Source: Rickettsiales bacterium
Lineage (GTDB): Bacteria; Pseudomonadota; Alphaproteobacteria; Rickettsiales; UBA1997
Assembly (NCBI GenBank): GCA_023262945.1
Contig: JALQXY010000003.1
Span: 1 to 10,593, forward strand
Direction of reading: 5' to 3'
DNA length: 10,593 nucleotides
The position numbers and the translations under genes are program-made. Shown here one piece after another: positions 1 through 5,364 of this stretch. The notes under the pieces were generated by a model. That model did no database searches. It had not been told where the DNA came from and saw nothing but the letters and a program-made list of their open reading frames with translations. Numbering within the stretch: the stretch's first letter is position 1; the number at the start of each line of letters is the position of its first letter.

Positions 1-13
1 TTTTTGGCTAAAA

Positions 14-120
14 ATTGCAAAAAGCCTTAAGTCCTATAGGTATAGGACTTGCATTTTTTACAATTTTTATCTCAAAAAATATTTTGTCATATTGTTTATT
101 TTTAGATGGGAATTGGTATA
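14..120 (-). repeat. Left copy of terminal inverted repeat (dispersed 3'-flanking repeat)
   Basis: This stretch is the imperfect reverse complement of 10489-10593. By eye alignment there are six substitutions and two single-base length differences, both in homopolymer runs, over 107 columns. Read on the minus strand it starts 34 bases after the cmk stop codon, matching the placement of the right copy after the last plus-strand gene. It contains a perfect 9-bp hairpin (29-50) followed on the minus strand by a T run. The outer boundary is unknown because the right copy runs off the window. Single-base indels break any shared reading frame, so it is probably non-coding. I do not recognise the family. 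Confidence 0.9.
29..50 (-). terminator. Terminator-like hairpin inside left repeat, downstream of cmk
   Basis: Arms 29-37 (AAGTCCTAT) and 42-50 (ATAGGACTT) are perfectly complementary around a 4-base loop. On the minus strand a run of five T follows about five bases after the stem (23-19), then more T at 14-10. It lies about 105 bases past the cmk stop and could end the hisI-cmk transcript. The gap between stem and T run is longer than in a textbook intrinsic terminator, so this is a tentative reading. Confidence 0.4.
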
Positions 121-154
121 ATTATCTTTGTTCAATTAAAAATAGAGTCTAGTA

Positions 155-796
155 TTATCGATTTTCATTAATAATTTCTAGAGCTTTTTTTACTGTTTCG
201 GCTACATTGATATTGCTGTTATCAATTATATTAGAGTCTTTGGCAATTTTTAACGGAGAGTGACTGCGAGTAAAGTCATTATGATCGCGTATTTTTAATT
301 GCTGCAATATTTTATCATAACTAACATCTTCTTTATTTTTTAATTGATCATATCTTCTTTGCGCTCTTATTTTAACGTCGGCTGTGATAAAGAATTTATA
401 ATCAGCATTTGGGCATATAACTGTTGTTATATCTCTACCATCTATGACGCAGCCATTGTTGGTTTTGCAAGAATTGCTAACAAAATTTTGTTGCCAATAT
501 AATAGCGCCTCTCTTAATTCTGGTTCTTTAGCAATTATCGAAGCTATTTGCCCAACTTCTTCATCAAATAAAATCTGACTCTCGAGATCTTTTTCATTTA
601 TATCATTAATAATTTTATCAAGATGTTTAGCAAAATTAAGAGTATCAATATTTTGCTTTATTATTGACAAGGCGCAAGCACGATAAAGCGCGCCACTATT
701 AAGATATGGTAAGTTAAAATGTTTAGCTAATTCTTTGGCTAGAGTGCCTTTTCCTGAGGCCGAAGGTCCATCAATAGCAATAACTAAATTTTTCAT
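155..796 (-). CDS. cmk: Cytidylate kinase (CMP/dCMP kinase)
   Basis: Cytosolic enzyme that phosphorylates CMP and dCMP with ATP, feeding CTP and dCTP synthesis. The 213-residue product is close to the usual length of roughly 220. Visible family features are the N-terminal P-loop GPSASGKGT (residues 10-18), the nucleoside-binding NSGALYRA (33-40), the GRD motif (120-122) followed by TTVICPNADYKFFITA, the arginine-rich lid region around RAQRR (144-148), and a C-terminal RD..D..R..SPLKIAKDSN block (170-189) ending in IID. The usual acidic residue before SGA is Asn here, a mild deviation. Its ATG overlaps the hisF TGA as ATGA, indicating translational coupling and fixing the start. It is the last gene of the minus-strand cluster. 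In many proteobacteria cmk is followed by rpsA; here a repeat follows and no rpsA start is visible in the remaining bases. Confidence 0.96.
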   Translation of the reverse strand: MKNLVIAIDGPSASGKGTLAKELAKHFNLPYLNSGALYRACALSIIKQNIDTLNFAKHLDKIINDINEKDLESQILFDEEVGQIASIIAKEPELREALLYWQQNFVSNSCKTNNGCVIDGRDITTVICPNADYKFFITADVKIRAQRRYDQLKNKEDVSYDKILQQLKIRDHNDFTRSHSPLKIAKDSNIIDNSNINVAETVKKALEIINENR

Positions 797-1548
797 AATC
801 TGATTAATAAGTTTTGATTTTGCATAAACTCTTTAGCTTCTTTTATACTATATTCTTTAAAGTGAAAAATTGAAGCCGCCAAAACCGCGCTTGCTCCAGA
901 TTTGATTCCGTCGCATAGATGTTGTAAATTGCCAACTCCACCAGAAGCTATTAATGGTATAGTTAGCTTATTACTGATTTTTTTTATTAGCTCAAGATCG
1001 TAGCCTTGCTTGGTGCCATCCTTATCCATTGATGTTAAAAGAATTTCTCCAGCTCCTAATTTTTGCACTTCTAAAGACCAGCTTACAGCATCTATACCTG
1101 TTGATTTAGTACCGCCATGAGTAAATATTTCATAATTGCCTTGACTGTTTTTTTTAGCATCAATCGCAACTACTACGCATTGAGAGCCAAACTTATTAGC
1201 GGCTTTGGCTATTAATTGTGGATTATTTATTGCGGCACTATTAACGGAAACTTTATCCGCGCCATTTTGTAGTAAATTAGAAAAATCGTCAAGATTTTTA
1301 ATGCCACCACCAACGGTAAATGGAATAAAGCAGCTCTGAGCAACTTTTTTAACTACCTCAATAATTATATCTCTTTTCTCAATCGAGGCCGTTATATCTA
1401 AAAAGCATAATTCATCAGCCCCTTCTTCATAGTAAAATTTTGCTTGAGATACCGGATCTCCAGCATCAATTAAATTGCCAAAATTGACTCCTTTGACAAC
1501 GCGACCATTTTTGACATCAAGACATGGTATTATTCTGTTTTTAAGCAT
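793..1548 (-). CDS. hisF: Imidazole glycerol phosphate synthase, cyclase subunit
   Basis: HisF condenses PRFAR with ammonia delivered by the HisH glutaminase, giving imidazole glycerol phosphate and AICAR, the branch point of histidine and purine synthesis. The 251-residue protein is full length for this (beta/alpha)8 barrel. The opening MLKNRIIPCLDV places the general-acid/base pair exactly at Asp11 and Asp130 (VVAIDAK), the known catalytic positions. Phosphate-binding glycines are visible at VGGGI (79-83) and ASGGVG (201-206). The segment HGGTKSTGIDAVSW (144-157) is typical of HisF and separates it from its paralogue HisA. It starts 3 bases after the cytochrome b561 stop and overlaps cmk by four bases. 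HisH, its obligate glutaminase partner in most bacteria, is not in this window. No strong ribosome-binding site is visible. Confidence 0.97.
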   Translation of the reverse strand: MLKNRIIPCLDVKNGRVVKGVNFGNLIDAGDPVSQAKFYYEEGADELCFLDITASIEKRDIIIEVVKKVAQSCFIPFTVGGGIKNLDDFSNLLQNGADKVSVNSAAINNPQLIAKAANKFGSQCVVVAIDAKKNSQGNYEIFTHGGTKSTGIDAVSWSLEVQKLGAGEILLTSMDKDGTKQGYDLELIKKISNKLTIPLIASGGVGNLQHLCDGIKSGASAVLAASIFHFKEYSIKEAKEFMQNQNLLIRL

Positions 1549-1551
1549 TGG

Positions 1552-2088
1552 TTATAACATTCTTGATAATATATTATTTTCGGTTTTATCAAAAAAGCGA
1601 TGCCTAATGACCGCCATTATATGCAATGTTATTAGAGCTATAAATATATATCCAAGATATTTGTGACAATAAGAAAAAAATGCCCCAGATTCATAATTTT
1701 TTTCAATCAAAAATGGCATTCTAAGGCCAAATAGATTTACAGCATAGCCGTAAGAATTAGACATTAAATAGCCAGAAATTGGCATTAAAAACATCAAAAT
1801 ATAAAGTTTAAAATGAGTGACTTTTGCAATAAATTTTTGCCAATTTGGTAGTGAATTGGGAAGTTTTGGGGCTTTATTTATAAGACGATTAATAATTCTA
1901 ATGAAAAATAACAAAATAACCAAAACCCCGAAAGATTTATGCAATCCATAAATTGTGCCACGATAAGAAGCATCCTTTGGTATAAAATCTGTCATATAAA
2001 TGCCAATAGCTAGCAATGATATGATTATCAAAGCCATAAGCCAGTGAATAATGCGAGATAAAATATGATATTTTTGAAGATTTTTCAT
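1552..2088 (-). CDS. cybB: Cytochrome b561 family membrane protein (CybB-type)
   Basis: Predicted four-helix inner-membrane di-heme b cytochrome that passes electrons to or from quinone. The 178 residues contain hydrophobic helices at about 13-31, 50-66, 94-112 and 142-162. Four conserved histidines, His15 (RIIHWL), His50 (YGLHKS), His142 (YCHKYLGY) and His156 (TLHIMA), match the pattern expected for the two bis-histidine hemes in CybB. The loop carrying ISGYLMSNSYGYAV (104-117) is typical of the family, as is the short basic C-terminal tail. It sits 10 bases after rnd and 3 bases before hisF, so it is almost certainly co-transcribed with histidine genes although there is no obvious biochemical link. 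The physiological electron donor and acceptor cannot be inferred from the sequence. Confidence 0.9.
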   Translation of the reverse strand: MKNLQKYHILSRIIHWLMALIIISLLAIGIYMTDFIPKDASYRGTIYGLHKSFGVLVILLFFIRIINRLINKAPKLPNSLPNWQKFIAKVTHFKLYILMFLMPISGYLMSNSYGYAVNLFGLRMPFLIEKNYESGAFFSYCHKYLGYIFIALITLHIMAVIRHRFFDKTENNILSRML

Positions 2089-2098
2089 AAATTTAAAA

Positions 2099-2710
2099 TC
2101 AATGTGAAAAGATATCTAATTTGCCAAAGCCGCATAAATCCATAGTTACCCTTGTTGGAAGAAATTTTATGCAATCTTTGAAGATATCTTGACGATTTTC
2201 GCGAATTAACATTTCTTGTAATTTTTCTTTGATTTGATGAAGATATAAAACATCATTAGCAGCGTATTCAAGCTGTTTCTGACTTATAACTTTATTTCCC
2301 CAATCGGATGATTGTTGTTTTTTAGAAATTTCAACTTTTAGTAATTCTTCACAAATAGATTTCAATCCATGAGCATCGGTATATGTTCTAACTAACTTTG
2401 AAGCAATTTTAGTACAAAAGATATTATTGATGCTAATTCCTAGATAATATTTTATGGCAGCTATATCAAAACGAGCAAAGTGGAAGATTTTTTCTACCTC
2501 TTCATTATTTAATAGATTTTTTAGATTTGGAGCTCTGTAATTTTTGTCAACAAAATGGACTAAATGCGCATCACCATTACCATCGCTTAGCTGTATCAAA
2601 CATAACCTATCTCTTGCTATTTTTAAGCCCATAGTTTCACTATCAACTGCTACCGAATTAGAGAATGTTATATCATTTGGTAAGTCGTTTTGATGAAGAT
2701 AAATTGTCAT
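2099..2710 (-). CDS. rnd: 3'-5' exoribonuclease of the RNase D family (catalytic domain only)
   Basis: DEDDy-type 3'-5' exonuclease, likely trimming tRNA or other structured RNA 3' ends. The metal-binding acidic residues are all present: Asp23 and Glu25 in AVDSETMGL, Asp82 in FHFARFDIAAI (76-86), and the Tyr149-x3-Asp153 signature in YAANDVLYL. The LCLIQLSDG strand (36-44) after motif I is typical. At 203 residues it has the nuclease domain alone and lacks the C-terminal HRDC domains of E. coli RNase D (about 375 residues); short forms are common in Alphaproteobacteria, so this is not read as a truncation. It lies 10 bases after hisI and 10 before cybB. Whether it processes RNA or DNA cannot be told from the sequence. 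Confidence 0.92.
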   Translation of the reverse strand: MTIYLHQNDLPNDITFSNSVAVDSETMGLKIARDRLCLIQLSDGNGDAHLVHFVDKNYRAPNLKNLLNNEEVEKIFHFARFDIAAIKYYLGISINNIFCTKIASKLVRTYTDAHGLKSICEELLKVEISKKQQSSDWGNKVISQKQLEYAANDVLYLHQIKEKLQEMLIRENRQDIFKDCIKFLPTRVTMDLCGFGKLDIFSH

Positions 2711-2720
2711 AATGAAATTG

Positions 2721-3074
2721 TTATTTTTTAATTATAATGGATTGATCGTCGTCTATAGAATTAAAAAAGCAACTTATTCGATTGGTATGACATGCCGGAC
2801 CTTCCTGATCGATCAATAATAATATACAGTCTTGATCGCAATCAAAGCGAAATTCAATTAATTTTTGAAAATGACCAGAAGTTTCTCCTTTACGCCATAA
2901 TTTATTACGAGATCTTGAAAAATAATGAACCTGCTTAGTTGCAAGAGTTTTTAAGATTGATTCTTCGTTCATCCAGGCAAGCATTAACACTTCTTTGCTA
3001 TCAAATTGCTGAGCTATTGCCGGAATTAAATTATCCTGATTAAATTTAAGCTGTTTTGGTATAAAATTGTGCAT
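2721..3074 (-). CDS. hisI: Phosphoribosyl-AMP cyclohydrolase
   Basis: Third step of histidine synthesis: opens the adenine ring of phosphoribosyl-AMP to give ProFAR. The 117 residues form a stand-alone cyclohydrolase without the HisE domain fused to it in E. coli. The signature FDCDQD (77-82) supplies the Mg-binding aspartates 78, 80 and 82, and Cys79, Cys95 (GPACHTN) and Cys102 (ISCFF) have the 16- and 7-residue spacing of the zinc ligands in characterised HisI. VLMLAWMNEESI (29-40) and the SRSRNKLWRKGETSGH block (53-68) are also characteristic. It is the first gene of the minus-strand cluster. A possible -10 element, TATAAC on the minus strand, lies at 3090-3085, but no well-spaced -35 is visible and no Shine-Dalgarno is apparent, so its promoter is not defined. 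Confidence 0.96.
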   Translation of the reverse strand: MHNFIPKQLKFNQDNLIPAIAQQFDSKEVLMLAWMNEESILKTLATKQVHYFSRSRNKLWRKGETSGHFQKLIEFRFDCDQDCILLLIDQEGPACHTNRISCFFNSIDDDQSIIIKK

Positions 3075-3192
3075 AATTTAGGATGTTATACTTAAATTTG
3101 GTAATTTTCCTTACAATTAATTTATTTTATTTGTAGTAAGTTGCAAATTACTCTAAAGCTAAAGCTTTCCGCGTCATTTGTGTCGTTATTTT

Positions 3193-3240
3193 ATTTTTTT
3201 AAATTCACGTATATCTTAATACGCTAAAATTTAAAAAAAT
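3193..3240. repeat. Perfect 13-bp inverted repeat, hairpin 1 of 3
   Basis: Arms 3193-3205 (ATTTTTTTAAATT) and 3228-3240 (AATTTAAAAAAAT) are exact reverse complements. Inside, CGTAT (3208-3212) and ATACG (3219-3223) pair again around a six-base loop, giving a long two-part stem. The T-rich and A-rich arms could make it a weak bidirectional terminator, or it could be a palindromic repeat. All pairings were checked base by base. Confidence 0.7.
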
Positions 3241-3247
3241 TGCCGAT

Positions 3248-3287
3248 TTGATGGATTAATCGATTATCAATCAATTAATCTGATCAA
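3248..3287. repeat. Long near-perfect palindrome, hairpin 2 of 3
   Basis: Stem segments are TTGAT (3248-3252) with ATCAA (3283-3287), GATTAAT (3254-3260) with ATTAATC (3274-3280), and GATT (3262-3265) with AATC (3269-3272). Together they make 16 base pairs with a small bulge, one C/A mismatch and a three-base loop. Such a complete fold is unlikely by chance even in AT-rich DNA. It could be an RNA hairpin or a protein-binding dyad; nothing in the sequence decides between these. Confidence 0.65.
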
Positions 3288-3291
3288 ATAT

Positions 3292-3326
3292 TCCCTCAAA
3301 ATTGTTTAATTTACAGGGATCTTTTA
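3292..3326 (+). terminator. Terminator-like hairpin 3 of 3 (plus strand)
   Basis: TCCCT (3292-3296) pairs with AGGGA (3315-3319), then after a 2x2 internal loop AAATT (3299-3303) pairs with AATTT (3308-3312) around GTTT. A TCTTTT tract follows on the plus strand. This resembles an intrinsic terminator for plus-strand transcription, yet no plus-strand gene lies upstream before hisI, which hints at a small transcript or a decayed gene. The stem is interrupted, so confidence is limited. Confidence 0.4.
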
Positions 3327-3330
3327 TTAA

Positions 3331-3537
3331 TTAATTTTAATTTTCTATCTAAAAAAGAAAGTCGTTGAGTATTTTCTTGAAGTTATTTTGTATATCTGGA
3401 GTTAGTTACATGATTTGTTTGGTATTACGGACGTCGATTTAAAAAATGGTGGATTTATTGCTAATATTTTTGAAGAACTTTGGTATTAGATCAAAATGAA
3501 TACAATATTTTTATTAATTATTGAAAGGTGGTTTTAA
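3331..3537 (+). pseudogene. Possible decayed reading frame, unidentified
   Basis: One plus frame reads through this stretch with only two internal TAG codons (3403-3405 and 3487-3489) before TAA at 3535-3537. The middle segment, 3406-3486, reads LHDLFGITDVDLKNGG and continues with an acidic and aromatic end (EELWY), which looks more protein-like than random AT-rich sequence. No family is recognised, and runs of this length occur by chance. It may be the wreck of a former neighbour of the ankyrin gene. Confidence 0.18.
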
Positions 3538-3615
3538 TTTTACAAGATCTATAAAATATGATCTAATTATTGATTCGCATCAAATATAATCTTTAATTTC
3601 ATCTTTTTTTAGAAT

Positions 3616-3677
3616 TAAAGAAGGTTTTAGGCTTTATTAACCTGTGCATAAACTGTTTGTTTTTTTTACCTTCTTTA
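3616..3677 (+). repeat. 10-bp inverted repeat with long loop upstream of ankyrin gene
   Basis: TAAAGAAGGT (3616-3625) and ACCTTCTTTA (3668-3677) are exact reverse complements separated by 42 bases that end in a run of eight T (3660-3667). GGTT (3623-3626) can alternatively pair with AACC (3639-3642), using part of the same left arm, so two competing folds are possible. It lies about 85 bases before the ankyrin start codon, where a 5' leader would be expected. Confidence 0.4.
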
Positions 3678-3762
3678 TTTAACTTAAAATATTTTATTGA
3701 AAAATTAATCAAAGATTGAATTTGGCGCTGTGCTTAGAAATATTAATCAAAAGTAACGAATT

Positions 3763-5364
3763 ATGCCAAAAAAGAAGAGTCAAACAAGAGATAAACATTC
3801 TGCAGAAGATATCGATATATTTTTAGCCGTAAAATCAGGAGATTTAAAGAAAGTTAAAAAATTTTTTGAAGAGCAGGAAAAGGCACTGGGAGAAAAATTT
3901 AATATTAATCACCAAGATAAAAATGGGAAAACCTTAGCTTATTATGCGATCGAGGAAGGTCATCTTAATATATTGAAGCGTTTGGCTGATAATGGAGCAT
4001 CTTTATCAATTATAGATTCTGAACTTAATTATGCGTCTCATATTGCATCTAAGAATGGTGGCCTTGATATATTAAGGTATCTCGATCAAAAAAATCAATT
4101 AAATTTATTAAAAACAAATGAAAAAAATTTGAAGCCGATTGATTTATCTTTATCGTGTGATAAAAAAGAATTAGTAGAGTTTTTAATTGAAAAACACATA
4201 AAAGATGATCCTGAATTTCTTGATAAGAGAGATTGTAAAAATACTAAATATAAAACCATTTTGCTAGATTTAATATTTGAAAAAGATTGGTCATCAACTT
4301 TAAAGATGTTGAATGATTTGACAAAATTGAATTTGATCGAAGGAAGATTTGGCTGTTATCAGTCAACTTTAGCTCATTACGCTGCAGAAAAAAATAGTAT
4401 AGAGATTTTAAAATTCTTGTTTGAAAAAGGCGCTAATTTAGACCTAAAAGATTCAGAAGACTCTAGGCCAATAGATGTAGCTCTGGAGTTTATTATGGAA
4501 GAATCTTTAAAATATCTTTTAAAAAGAAATGAAAACAATAACATTGATGATTATTTGCTTCATAGTGCTATAGAACTATATTCTCAAAAAGATTCTGAAG
4601 AAAGATCTAAAAGAAGAATTATTCATCTTTTGCTAGATAGTAAAAAGATCGAAGCTAGAGATAGTGAAGGCAACACTCCGGTAATGAAAGCTTTGCAATT
4701 AGGTAGATTTGATATATTTAATATATTAGTAGAAAATAGAGCTAATTTAAGAAAGGTAAATAACTTAGAGGCGGGTATCCCTCATTTTTTAGCGTTGCTA
4801 GTAAATAATGACGAGGTGATTGAATTTATCAAAAGCAATAATATAAATCTAAATATAGTTGATCATAAAGGATTTGGCCCGTGGCATACTGCGGCAGCTA
4901 TGAACAATTTGAAATTTCTGCAATTACTTAAAGATAAAAATATTGATATCGATCGCGGTTCTGCTGAAGGAATTACGCCCTTGTTGCTTGCTGTTAAAGG
5001 TCGATCTATTGAAGCGATTAATTTTTTAATTGCAAATGGCGCTGATGTCAATAAATTTACTTCATTGGGCAATAACATTGCCCATCTTGCTGCCAAGATA
5101 TCTGATGTTGAAATATTTAAAATAGCTTTAGATAACAATGTATCAATTGAGTCAGTGAATGCAGATGGAAAAAGCGCTTTACAGGTAGCTATTGAGTCAG
5201 AGTCAAAAGAAATGCTAGATTTAATTAAAGAAAGAGGGCTTGCGACTGAAGAAGATATTGCAAAATCAAGGGCTCCTAGTACTAGGCCAAGAACTGAAAG
5301 AGTAGACGGTATAAGTTATATTCCAGTTAATTTAGCTTCAGGTCAAGCTGGATATTTAATCTAA
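3763..5364 (+). CDS. Ankyrin-repeat protein, candidate host-interaction effector
   Basis: A 533-residue protein built almost entirely of about fourteen degenerate ankyrin repeats from residue 15 to about 495. Clear units include GKTLAYYAIEEGHLNILKRL (55-74), STLAHYAAEKNSIEILKFLF (201-220), GNTPVMKALQLGRFDIFNIL (303-322) and GITPLLLAVKGRSIEAINFL (403-422), often ending in the hairpin signature NGADVN or KGANLD. The N-terminus is short, basic and hydrophilic (MPKKKSQTRDKHS); no signal peptide or membrane segment is seen. After the repeats comes a non-ankyrin tail of about 35 residues, basic then polar (SRAPSTRPRTERVDG) and ending in GQAGYLI. Ankyrin proteins in intracellular bacteria are often secreted effectors that bind host proteins, but that role is inference and the target is unknown. 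It stands alone, after a long spacer, and overlaps the lepA 3' end by 9 bases. No obvious Shine-Dalgarno precedes the ATG. Confidence 0.92.
   Translation: MPKKKSQTRDKHSAEDIDIFLAVKSGDLKKVKKFFEEQEKALGEKFNINHQDKNGKTLAYYAIEEGHLNILKRLADNGASLSIIDSELNYASHIASKNGGLDILRYLDQKNQLNLLKTNEKNLKPIDLSLSCDKKELVEFLIEKHIKDDPEFLDKRDCKNTKYKTILLDLIFEKDWSSTLKMLNDLTKLNLIEGRFGCYQSTLAHYAAEKNSIEILKFLFEKGANLDLKDSEDSRPIDVALEFIMEESLKYLLKRNENNNIDDYLLHSAIELYSQKDSEERSKRRIIHLLLDSKKIEARDSEGNTPVMKALQLGRFDIFNILVENRANLRKVNNLEAGIPHFLALLVNNDEVIEFIKSNNINLNIVDHKGFGPWHTAAAMNNLKFLQLLKDKNIDIDRGSAEGITPLLLAVKGRSIEAINFLIANGADVNKFTSLGNNIAHLAAKISDVEIFKIALDNNVSIESVNADGKSALQVAIESESKEMLDLIKERGLATEEDIAKSRAPSTRPRTERVDGISYIPVNLASGQAGYLI

Larger units (their letters stand above)
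3075..3762. other. 688-base spacer between divergent hisI and ankyrin genes
   Basis: No complete gene, tRNA or recognisable known RNA is visible on either strand. The spacer is much longer than any other gap here. It contains three adjacent hairpins (3193-3319), small hairpins at 3135-3152 and 3155-3168 (AAAGC-TAAA-GCTTT), a stop-punctuated possible gene remnant (3331-3537), and a 10-bp inverted repeat with a 42-base loop (3616-3677). Promoters for hisI and the ankyrin gene must lie at its two ends, but no strong sigma70-like pair stands out. Confidence 0.7.

Noticed and set aside
2..118. Open frame through the left repeat that could be the end of a membrane protein
   Set aside because: The right copy differs by two single-base indels that shift this frame and bring in a stop, so no shared protein is maintained.
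1475..1666. Plus-strand open frame across the hisF/cybB junction
   Set aside because: It lies opposite two clear genes, has no recognisable motif, and is a shadow of the minus-strand coding.
3075..3190. Histidine-rich leader peptide controlling hisI
   Set aside because: The only short minus-strand frame found here (about 3177-3148) reads MTRKALALE and has no His codon.
3075..3762. tRNA, 4.5S RNA or other known RNA gene in the long spacer
   Set aside because: No cloverleaf with a T-loop-like TTCRA motif and no SRP-type core sequence was found by eye; a dedicated covariance search would be needed to exclude divergent RNAs.
4863..5138. Minus-strand 91-codon frame inside the ankyrin gene
   Set aside because: Antisense shadow; the plus strand encodes well-formed ankyrin repeats here and the minus product shows no domain.
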